From: a virus
DNA: 29,320 nucleotides
Virus record (IMG/VR): IMGVR_UViG_3300027797_000096
Span: 1 to 29,320 of that record
Strand: one strand, 5' to 3'
Shown: positions 7,948 through 19,900 of the stretch, piece after piece
Numbering within the stretch: position 1 is the stretch's first letter
How the letters are laid out: each line of letters starts with the position of its first letter
Program-made: the position numbers and the translations under genes
The notes under the pieces: model-generated
Seen by the model: only the letters and a program-made list of their open reading frames with translations
Database searches by the model: none
Told to the model about the DNA's origin: nothing

Positions 7948-10900
7948 TTATCCCTGATCAAATGTTAGGTCGGCGCCGTCAAATCTTGTTGCGGCACTGT
8001 CGAAAGAAGAAGAAGAAGATTCCACAAAAACTGGGCCTTCCGTATTTAGCTGGTATTGTGTGTACCAAACGCCCGGAGCAGCTTTGATGAACGATGCTAT
8101 TTTACTATCGTCATTCATGATGTTTGTGCTGCTATCCCACAATGTGAGTGTGCGTTTGACCACTGTAACAGTAGTTCCAACTGCCAACTTGTTAGTTAAT
8201 CTAAGTTCGTTAGCCGTGCCGTTAACAGAAAAATCAGCGTCAAATGTCACATCGCCTGCTGGACTGTAGGGTGCTTGATTTATATTAAAGACCTTGTACG
8301 GTTGTTTTTGCAACCTGATGTTGCCTATAAAGAACGACCAGTTTGCACTGTCATTGGCAAATGTGTTTTTACTGGTGTGAGCAGCTCCTGATTTTCTCCG
8401 ATAGGTATAATTACCAACATTGACAATGTCCAACTCGTTATAAATCGTGTTTGGTGTCCACATTGCGATATCATCATATCCACCTACAAATACCTCAATT
8501 TGGTCTGTCTGTCCATACCCAACTGGAATACTGGTTGGATACAGGGTCCAATATGTGGAATTGGCTGGCGTGTAATCTACTCCAACTGTTCTACTGGATA
8601 ACAAACTCACTGTTTTTCTACAGTAATAGTAGGAATTGTTGTACACAACAACATCATTAAGTTTATAACTGGACACTGGATCAAATGTTCCAATCAGTAA
8701 ATAACCAGCATTAGAGAACCAAGCTCGAACACCTGTTGGTTCGTAATTTGTATCAACAGAGTTTTGATTACCTTTAGTTGGAGCAAAACTTAATTTTACT
8801 ATGTTAGTGCCATTAGACAACACCTGTACAGTTTGTACAGAATCGTTGTAAGGAACAGTTTCAGATGAACCAATGTCTTGCACAAAGGTTCCAGCATAAT
8901 TTAAGTCAAATATGCCAGTGCCCGAAGTGCCGCGGCGCAATTTGGACAGCACGTTTCCTGTTTTTGCAAAATACTCTATACGCTCGCCCCTAATTTCAAT
9001 TACTCCTGGTGAATTTCTTACAATGTCGGGTTCTTCAAAATTAGTGCCGTCGGCTAACACAATACTGGTACTATTCCAGCGCAGATCTGTAAGTAGTTCT
9101 GTTCTCTTGGACAAGTTTAATCTCTTGTAGATTGTGCGATTTAACATGTCTTTAAATTGCATGTAAGAAATTCCTGCTGTGATAACATTACTACCAAATG
9201 TCATCAACGAAATTTTATCAGTTAAACTGAGAGAATTTGTTAATTGAATGGACAAGTGGTCGTCTAACAATTTATAATCAACGCCAGGCACTAGTAATGT
9301 GGAATTTTTCATTACCCACACATAACTTTCATTCAACACAGCTCTGTCCAGTGTGATTAATCCTCCAATGATTGACTGATACTGATAATACTGTACAGTT
9401 TCTGGTGTTAAGTTTGCAGCAGATTTAACCATTAGAGTGGTTCGTTCAACGTCTAGTGTGTTGTGATTAAACGAACTGGTCACTTGCACAACATCAGAGC
9501 TGGTGTATGCTTGTTTAAATGTTATTTGATTCGTGGTTGGATTGTAAGAATATCCAGCATTAGTTGTTATACTAATTGTTAATTTGGTATTTTTGTACTT
9601 GCTGTAAGCAGCTCTGGTAAGCTGTACTGTGACACCTGCCAGATCAACGCTGTAATCGTTTCCTGGAACCAACAATATGTTGTTTGCCACCACAATCACA
9701 TCTTGTGCTGAAATTGTGTATGGCGTCACACGATTTGCATCCAACGGGTACGAATATATATTGCTCTTGATAGTAAAATAAGAGTTAACAGGTGCATTCA
9801 AAATAGTTTGATTGGCACGTACAATCATGTTGGTTTCGTTGGGTAAAGATCTTCCCACAAGATTTTGTAATGTATAAGTGGTACCACCAGTTGTTGGAAT
9901 TATTTCAGAGTTTGTAACTGAAAACGTACGAGTATCTCCGCTAACTATGATGTAATTTATAAGAGCACCTGCTGCAACAGGCATGTCAAATCGCATTCCA
10001 ACAGAATTGTTTATTTCGTAAGTGTCGTCTGTTTTAAAGAACACTGGATTTTCAACTATGCCATTAACATACACCAGTCCTGTAAAGCTGTCAAGCCATG
10101 GAGCCTTTGTGACAAATTCAGTGGTATCACCGTCACCAACAAAATAATCAAGATCCAATATGTTTGATCCAGAGAATCCAATAACAAAGATAGTTAAAAT
10201 TTGTTTTGCGGCAGGAGCTGTTGAGAGAACCAGTCGCTTGTTTTCATAATCAACTGTGTAATCAGAATTTACAGTCTTGACAGTGTTGCCTATTTTTAAA
10301 ATAATTGATCCTGTATTAACAGGAATGGTTCTTAAACCAAAAGTAGTTGTAACACCGTCAGCAACGTAATTGTCTATTGCAATGTTTGCAGAGCCAGATG
10401 AAGGTCTGTCAAATACTTTAATTGCCAAAGTATCTACAATTTGTCCTGGCACAACTTCTTCCGGTGCTGGACTTGTTGTTTCAGACACAAACGCATCACC
10501 GTCCAACACAATATCGTCAGCAAGTATGCCTCGAGCAGTTGAATACACTAGGTCACCGCCAGATATATCAGTATCGTAATCAGTTGGGACAATTGTTCCA
10601 TCACTTGTGCTTTGACGTAAAATAAACACATCGTCATCATTTACAACATATGCATTGGGTATATTAATTGTGTAAGATCTGCTGCCGTCTGATTTAGTAG
10701 TAGTTAACACTAGTGGGGCAGGTGTGGTGCCTAATACAGGCGTAGAAATTACTGCATTATCATTATATTCTCTCCAGTTACCCGCTGACAAAGATACTGA
10801 GAATTGAGACACTGCTGAATGTGTAATTTTACAAACATACTTGGTATTATTGAAAAGCACAGTAGCTCCAACACTATAACCAAAAGAAGCACTCCATGGC

Positions 10901-13900
10901 CCAGGCGATACTACCGGGTAAGCTGGGTCATCAATTCGTATGGGGTCCAATTTCCCATAAATGTTTATGTGACTTCCAACCAATACTGGATCACTTAACA
11001 AAATAGTACCGTTAGAATAAGATACAACTTCAATAGGCTGACTCAGTATTCTTGTAAACAACAACGAAGTGTTATTGGCCAGTGTTGAATAGATAATCTG
11101 ACTCAGTGTTAATTTTGTTGAATTTTCTATGCTAACAATTGTTGTATTATAACCAAACACAGTTTGTGATGCACATGTGACCACATCGCCAATTTTTAAG
11201 TTTGCAGTGTTGGCCACTGTTAATGTTTTTGAACCTGCTGCATTTGTAACAAATGTCAACGTCGAGCCCACTGTTGGAATACTGTTTGGCGCAGCAGTGA
11301 TGTACACATAACGTAATGTAACTCCACTCACCACCACAGTTTGTGTTTTAGTAACAGCTTGAGTGCTGAAGCCTGCGCCGGTTACTCCCATGCCTGCAAC
11401 AATACCTGTTAAACTAGAAACAGTTAATACAGTGCCTAGTAAATAAAAATTATAGTTTCCAGCAGCATCAAGAGTAAGGTTATTGGAAATTATCACAATA
11501 GTGCCTGCTACTTGTATAACTTTGGACCCAGCAACTACCCCAGTTCCGCTCACATATTGTCCAATCACAACATTTGGTACAGCATCAAATGCAATGGAAG
11601 ATTGACCGGCTGTGCCGTTAGTAGCTGTTAGAGTAGATTGAATATTGGTAGAATAACCCACTAATGTGGAACTGATATTGGATGGGCTACTGGAATTCAC
11701 TGTGGTGGTCACAGACACAGCTGGCTGATTAATGAATAAACTAAAAGGCCATACCAATGTTGTGCCGTCCGACGGTGCTGAAATTACATAATTTTTTATA
11801 TGATATACGTTGATATTTGTGCCAACTACTGGCGTAAAATCAACAGCATATGGCAATGCACGAGTGGTTGCAGTGGCCTGGATAACATAGTCCGTATATG
11901 TATTGTCATACGTGTCCCATTTATCTAATGCATAAGGTGTAACTCCCCAACCGTTCTTAGAAGCAAATCCAAGATTACCAACAATATTTCCACCATAATC
12001 CACACCAGTCATTAGTTGAGATAATTCTTTACCTAACATGCCAGTGGTTGGATTGTAATAAAATTCAATACGGTCTACAGCATTCAGTAATGAAATGTCT
12101 TTTATGTAATTGATTACAATCTTAGAATTCAATGCAGGTGCAACAGCAATGTCTGAAACAATAAATGTCAGTGTTCCGTAATACTGAGTTTGACCATTCA
12201 CTATCTTTGTTTCCGTTGCCAGTGTATATGTTTCTCTTAATACCAAAATGTCATTGATATATACGCTAGATTTTCCTACTTTAATATCCGGTGCCCAAGT
12301 TAAAACAAATTGTTTTTTAGAGCCGGATCCAACAAATGAATCAGTTACATCTAAATTTATAATGTATTGTTTTCTATTAGTTCGGTCAAATTTTATGCCG
12401 ACTAAATTGGATCTCGCAACACCGTTTCCAATAATTGCAACGACTTTGGCCGGCGTTCCTGTTGCAGATAACCCGCTATTAACACTAACAGTGGGTGCTG
12501 ACAAGTAACCACTACCGGGTGTTTTTAATATGATTCGATTTATAATACCGTTTGTAAAATATGCTTCTGCAGTGGCACCTGTGCCGCTGTCACTAGTTAT
12601 GATAACTTGAGGCGTTGTGACATAACCACTACCGCCATCAACAATAATCAGTTCAGTAACACTGTACCCAGTATTGTCTAACCAGAACTTCCATGGATAA
12701 GATTGAATTTCTGGTTGGTCTGCGGTGATAATGCCGTTGGATACTGCTGTGTTTATTGCAAATGCAGATGAATTTTTAACAACAGATGGCAAGTCAAAAT
12801 CAGTCACTGCACTGTAGCTTGGATCCAACGAGGTGTACTGGCTGATATATTCTCGTATTTTAGTTCTATACGGTTTAACTTCAGCCACATAGTCTTCAAA
12901 GTTACTTAAATTATCAATAGGATAGTACACTGGCTGATCTAGTTTTCCCACATGGTGCGTGGCACGAACAAAACTTGTTTTAAAAATCCAATCAATATAC
13001 AATTGCTCGCTGTGTGCATATCGTACACTTCGTAAGAATAAATCTAAATATGTTCCTTTGAGATCTGTTCCTATGAAAATATTATCTTTTAATGTTTTAA
13101 GTATAATTCTCAACTCAGTACTAGCCTTGACGTCAAATGCACCTTGGTCAAACGTACTGGAATCATAACCAACTGCACTGAATTGTGTCTGATACAAACT
13201 AGAACTCAATTGAATTGTGCCGTTTTGAATTCCAACAATTGTGTAATTTTGTGTCCAATCTGTTGTATTAAGATTAGCAAACTTTTCTATCAGCACCCAG
13301 TTTCCTGAATTAACTTTTAAAACTTTAACCAATTGTCCAATTGATACATCGATGAGATTTAAATCAAATGTTGTGTGAACTACAAAATCCGGCGAGCTGA
13401 ACTGATTATAGCCAGTGGCATACCAATCAATCTTTGACCAATAATTTCTAACATCGAACGATTGTGTTAAAGAGCGTGACCACAGATTATTATTTGGATC
13501 GTATGAATAAATGCTCCAATTTCCACTGGCTAAACTGTCGTTCTTTACTAGAACAGAATAACTTCTAACACTACAAACAGTACTGTCAGGATTGTAGCCT
13601 TCACCAGAAGAAACAATAGTTGCTGATACAATGCTTCCAGCAGAATTAATTATTGCCTTTGCAACTGCACCTTTTCCTGGTCCTACAATATCAATGAAGG
13701 GAGGAATTATATAACCCTTACCAGTTGCAAATATTTTAATTCCAGTAACCCTGCCATCAACGATAATCGGTGTCAAGGATGCTGCTTGGAACAAATTAAT
13801 ATTGGCATATGGCAATTCTGCATCAGTATCCAATACGATATCAAATTTTCCAGACAATGCTGTTGGTTGTGTATCGTACAATTCCAAACCTTGTATATCG

Positions 13901-16900
13901 TAGTTTTCTGTTATCTGATATTTTAAGAAAATAGTATTAACAGCTTCCACAAATTGCTTCAATGCCTCTGTTCGGTTGATAAACATACCCTGTCTAGGTC
14001 TATTTTCAATGCCATACTTTAACTTTGGTGGTAGATTGATGTCAGGCACTGGGCGTCCTGCTTCGTCTGCACCGCAAAGACTATCAACCCATTTTTGCTG
14101 TATAGCATCTGGTATTTCAACTGCTGTATCTTTGCTTATCAACTTCCACTGTGAGTGAACATTCTGGTCAACTTTGTCAATGGTCCAATATTCTATAGCC
14201 AACACAGTATCAGTACTATTTAAATATTGACTTATGTTTGCAATACTGAAAGAATCTTTACCAATTAATGCAATATAAGTGTACGCATTTCCTCTTGGAT
14301 TAGAAATTAGACTAGATACCGACTGAGCCGATAATCTACGACCTTCCACAGTTGGAACTATTGCTTTGTTTTTAACCCAGTAATAGTATGTGTTGATAAA
14401 TTTCTTAGTTATGTTGTTATAAGATTTTGTAACCGAATATGCACGGTTACCGTATAGACTTAATCCGCTGATACCATTTGCAAGGCCCTCGGGTGTGTCA
14501 GCAATAGCGTCCCAAGCTGCGGGCAATAAACTAGAAGATATCCATTCGTAGATATCTATGCTGGCACCTTGTGCTAATTTGTTCCAAGCATTGTTTCTAT
14601 AAGAAATATCTTCAAAGTACGGATCAATAAATTTGGCAGTTCTTAAATCCCACCACAGTTGGCCAACTTGCGGAGATGCCCAGTAAGAGCCAGTGTCAAT
14701 GTTTACAGTTGGGCCTGGTGAAACCAGACTGCTGTAGAAATAAGTTGCAGGATCGTAGAACGATTTATACTTGATTTCTGCATCTGCGGGACCTGGAACT
14801 TTTCCTTGGTTGGGATCAATTATGTCTAATTCTACCAACAACTTACTGGTAACTCTGTCGTACAAGAATGCTTTTTTAATTTTACCAATATTCACAACTG
14901 GAATTTGTGAACGATAAATCTTCCATGTGAAATTGTTAGGAAACTTGTTATAAACATATGCTTTGCCAGTATCCATTAACAACCCATTGTCTAGTCTTGG
15001 CAAACCCACAACTACAGAATTACTACCCACTGCAAATCCCACGCCGTATCCACTGGCTGGTATATCAATGTTGTCAAGACTTTCGCTATACACCCACTTG
15101 GTAGCATACCTGTCGTATATATCAACCCGTCCTGCATTTGGTAAAGGTGTTACAAATCTTGTAGACTGATTATCAAAAGTAGTTTGATTAATGTTTTCTG
15201 CTGACTTGGGATCATTTACATATGTAGATACCTGTGTTACACCGTTTTCGTCTGTGTAGGTATATGATGATAACAGTTCTAAATATGCATCAATTGTGGT
15301 AGAGATTGATGTTGAGCCAGATTGGCTGTATACCACCAACGTGTCATCAGTCATAAACGCCAGTTTGCTTCCAAAGAATGCACGGTCTTCTTGATTAAAA
15401 TGATTTATCAAGGTCTGCACTGGAACGAGTGGAGTCAACCCAGTTGTTTGATATATGTTGACTGTGCCGGTCGATCCTTGTCCTATTGCTAGATATTGTC
15501 CACTTCCAGAAATACTAACAGCAAGGTTACTTGTGTTGGTAAATCCTGTGTATGTACGAGTCAGTGTGCTGTCAACTGTGTTGTAAAGGTAGACTGAATC
15601 GCTGGAAGAAACAGCCAATGTGCTGTTATCATTGCTTAATGATAGGCCAGTTCCAAAGTAACTAACTCCACTAGGGCTAGTTACAAAGTCTTTATAAGCC
15701 CAAGCTGTTGTTACAAAATTTAATGTGCCAACTGGTGTGCTTGTAGGAGGCAAGGATAAAATTAAAGTATTTGCACTGGACACTGTTGATATTGCAAATA
15801 TCAATGTTGGATCACTGTCTAGCTGAATTTGTGTAATACTTGTCAATAAGTTTTGTGATGCTGACACAATAATGTATACATTTCCATTACTGGTAATTCC
15901 TTTAGAATATATTTCAGCGCCTGCTACTACACCTGTGCCAGTGACCAACATGCCAATGGTGATGTTTTCAACCTTTATTAAAATTCCCAATGAGTTTGTG
16001 ATATTTCCAGGTACAGATACTGGAAATACTATTCTAGACAATACAGAATTAACTGTCTGACTATTTAAAAATGCAGGACTTTGCACATACATACCTGATG
16101 TAATGCCAATTGCAGATGTTACTTTTAATGTTGTTCCTGTACTGCCAACATTATCATATGCAGTGGATACATTAAGTGTTGAAGTGTATGATAATTTAAA
16201 AACTGTGCCGCCGTTGCCAGTGGCGCCAATATACAATACTGAATTTCCAAATTCTAATGTTTCGCCAAACGATTGGCCAGCAGCAGGAGCTGGGCTGATA
16301 ATACTGTCAACTAAATTGTAAAGGTTGTTAGAATCTTTTTGGTACAGAGATACCATGCCCTGTTGCATTAATGAAGAATTTGTTCCCTGATTGTCAACTG
16401 GAATATAAGGTATATTTTTCCAATAGTATGTGTTGGTTACAAGTATATTTGCGGGCACATCCAATGTTGCTTGATATGCTTTGTCTATTCCCACCGATAC
16501 AATATCACCAACTTGGTATGTGTTAGACAAACTCCAACTTGGTTTCAGTTTGGTAGAAACATTACCGACTCTTGGAGATCCAGTGGCCAGCCATGTTCCG
16601 TCAGGGCTTATGGCAATAGTAGATGCAACCAAAGTAAGTGCATTAAAATCAGCTTGTGCAGAAAACGGGAACTGTATTTCTTGTCGACGAATCCACGGAG
16701 TCTGTAATCCCACCTTATCATAAATTACAACGTTGCCGTTTAATGCGCCAACGGCCAACAAGTTACCCTGTTTGTTTATTGATGTAACATATCCAAATTG
16801 TAAATTTGCGGATGGTGCGGTGTTAGATAAAAGTTGTTGCTGAAATACTGGATTGTATATCCAAGTTGCCCACGAGCCGTTGCCGCCGTTGTCTGTCCAT

Positions 16901-19900
16901 ACCAAATCATTCTTTTGTAAGTTTGTGGGTAGAATAGAATCTATATCATCTATGGAAGATGTGCGTTGCGGGATTAGACCATATATAATTATTTCGTTGA
17001 TTTGAAGAACAGACAAGTTGGGAAAAGCATCTATTGTTGCAGACACTGTAATTTTATTCAAAACTACACTTGTTACTTCATAAAAACCACTCAGTGTGGG
17101 AACTTGTGAAAGCCCAATAAAGGTGCCAACTTGTAGATTAGGAGTAACATCTGTTGTAATTGTTAATAACTTATTAGCATATGTTGCACCAGTTGCACGT
17201 ATTTGAATATCAGTGTATCGATAAACATTCCATCCTGCAGGATCAAACGCACACCAGATGTACGAACCTTCATTCAACTTGTTGGGATCCAACACAACTG
17301 TTCCGGCTCCGGAGCCAACACCTGTGGCAACAAACGATAATCCAACAGTGTTTGCTGTTGCACCAATCTGAGTAAAATCTGTAGTGGCGTCCACTGATTT
17401 AATTATGTAAGATATGCCCACAGTGATACTGGTCACTGGTTGTCCTAACAATTGATTAGTTGAACTTATTGCAACATACACATCTGCAGAATTTACATAG
17501 CCCGCACTTCTTAAAAATTGATTTGACTTTGTTGATTCAAATACTGGAAAAGGTGTTGCTGTGTAGCCCAGCGGTTTTACATAAACATCAGTGATAGGTT
17601 GTTGTACAACAAATGGATTTAATTTGTTGTCCAAATTTTTCACCAATGCTGTGGCTTGGGGATTATTTAAATATTTGCTTTCATCTAATATAAATTCAAT
17701 TTCTTCAAACGCATTTGTAGTACCGTAGCGGCCAGTTCGAACAGCCCATTCTTCATAGAATGTAAGACTTTCTCTATTTTCTGAATTCAGCACACCAAAC
17801 AACTGATTCAAAACATTTTGTGTGCCTTTTTCTCGAATCATGCCTTGATAAAATTTAAACTCACTTACTGGATCTTGAATAATATTATTTAAATATTGAC
17901 GCTTTTGATATCCAATTAGGTGGTGGGCCATTGTTTGTTGTGCAGTATTGAAACTGTCAACATCGGCGCTGTAAAAATCTGTAAACTGAGATGCAATAGT
18001 TGTCCAGTTAGGCAAAATTTGATCTGTGGGTTTATTAAGTAATTTGGTCCATTGCTTGTAATCAAATTTTTCAGACCCAGGTATCAGATTTCCCGTCATG
18101 GGTTCTGCTTGGAAGTAAAATTGTCCATACTTGGCAATGTCGCCAACATTATAATCTTTCCAAGGTTGCCATTCGTCTATTTTAGCAGCATCAAATATAA
18201 ATCCTGGAATATCTAAACCAGCTGTCCAGCCTGTGGTAACATATCCACTAACTTTCAGTCGGTCTCTGCGATAACCACTAGTAGGACTGTATATAATGTC
18301 ATTAAAAATAGTTGTGTTGTTAACTATTACAACATGCTCGTGTTGCACTAGATAAAAGCTGGCTCCGTAGATGCCTTCAGTAGATTTTGGTATATAAGCA
18401 ACTTTACCGTCTTGGTGGTAACTGTCTAAACTGGTTAGGTCAAATGGTGTTCCATCTACTTTAAAAATTTCGTAAGGATTAAATTGACTAGCAATGCTGT
18501 CAACTACCGCTAGGTTTGTGGTAAAATTAATGCCGTTAGCAGAAGGACTTAAACTAATAACACTGCTGCCAACATTGCTTAATCCTGGCAACATATTCCA
18601 CTTGCTGGCATCAAACGCATTTGACAATGGAATATTGTATAATGCACTGTAGAAATCACCATCATACTTTACAATTGATCCATAAGTGTATGATTGATTT
18701 GCTTCCCAGTCTTGCCACTTGTCTACGCCAGTGCTCCAATTTTGTGTAGTCCAGAATAAAAATTCGTTAGCACTGGACAGCCAATTGGATACTGTGCCAT
18801 AGTTCTTGTTAAAGTCATTGAACAAGAACCCTTGATCTTTTAAATATTCGCCGTACCCTAGTAGAAAATCAACTACAGATTGTATATCTGGAAACAATGT
18901 CCCATAAGGTGCTACTAAAACTTGATTGCTATCCCATTTGTTTCTGATATTTGCAGAAGAACCGCCGTTCATAGGAAGGCTAGGAAGTTTTGCAAAATTA
19001 AAAGTATTAAATGTTTCATCAGCTACGGAATTTTGTGTTGAACGATAGTACGAACCATTGTACTGTACAACGGAACCAAGCACATAATTCTCGCCAGGAG
19101 TCCATTCTGAATAATCTTCAGAAATGCCGCCCACAGTGATTCTGCTGCCAGTGCCAAGAAATTGGTAATATTTAAAATAAGGCTGAGATAAACTGTAACC
19201 TTTTATTTCAAATCCAGTAGATACTTTTGTAATAACTACACCGCTGTAGGTTATCTTTTTAACAGGAGTAGATTTATTTAAAAATACAGAGTAGTCATCT
19301 GGCGGCACAAATACATTGCCAGTGCTGGAGGGAGTTTTTGACTCCAATAACAAATTAAATTGCGGCTTGTTGGTGTATGCTCCCACTCGATAACTTAATA
19401 AAGGTGTTAACCTTGACAAGTCTGTTGAATAAGAATTATAACCAGCAACATTATTACTAAAAATATAATTGAATATCAAATCAACAATATAGTTAACTAA
19501 GCCTGCGGTTTGTACTCGAGTAGAACTGGAGTAGGTGCTAGGTAATAATACATCTGACGGTTTTAGTCTCAATCCAGTATCTGAATATATCAGTTGCCCA
19601 GCAATGTTTCTAACAACACGCGATCTGTCCAACAACATACCAAATGTATTAGCTGGTGTCAACAACAAGCTGGCTATTACCACACTAAACGGATAGTAAC
19701 TACTTCTAGTCCAAGCAGATTCTACCGGGCTTCCATCTCCAAATACAAAATTATTATTGATACTTGGTTGTGATAGTCCGGATGCAAGGCCCGATTGTAA
19801 TGGACTAATTAAATTACCAAACTCGTCAACAGGTATGTGCGACATTAAAAATGGTTTAGCACGATCTGAAAAATACACCGGTGGTGTGTTTGGTTCCTTG

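Larger units (their letters stand above)
14899..16797 (-). other. FG-GAP-like beta-propeller of about seven blades inside the giant protein
   Basis: Residues 2213-2845. Seven units can be read with the pattern FG/VG, hydrophobic strand, D/N-G, LAVG-type strand, then G-x-V-x-[IVL]-Y: starts near 2213 (FGYVTSINKQGNLLAVG), 2265 (TIAISPDGTWLATG), 2391 (FGETLEF..VLYIGATG), 2592 (FGTGLSLSNDNSTLAVS), 2633 (LAVSISGSGQYLAIG), 2687 (FGSKLAFMTDDTLVVYS) and 2795 (VGFAVGSNSVVVGLP). VVIYD, VSLYQ, VYLYN, VNIYQ, VDIYD and AYVYN mark the fourth strands. Two blades carry inserted domains (2300-2338 and 2433-2582). Blade count comes from motif reading only. Confidence 0.65.
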
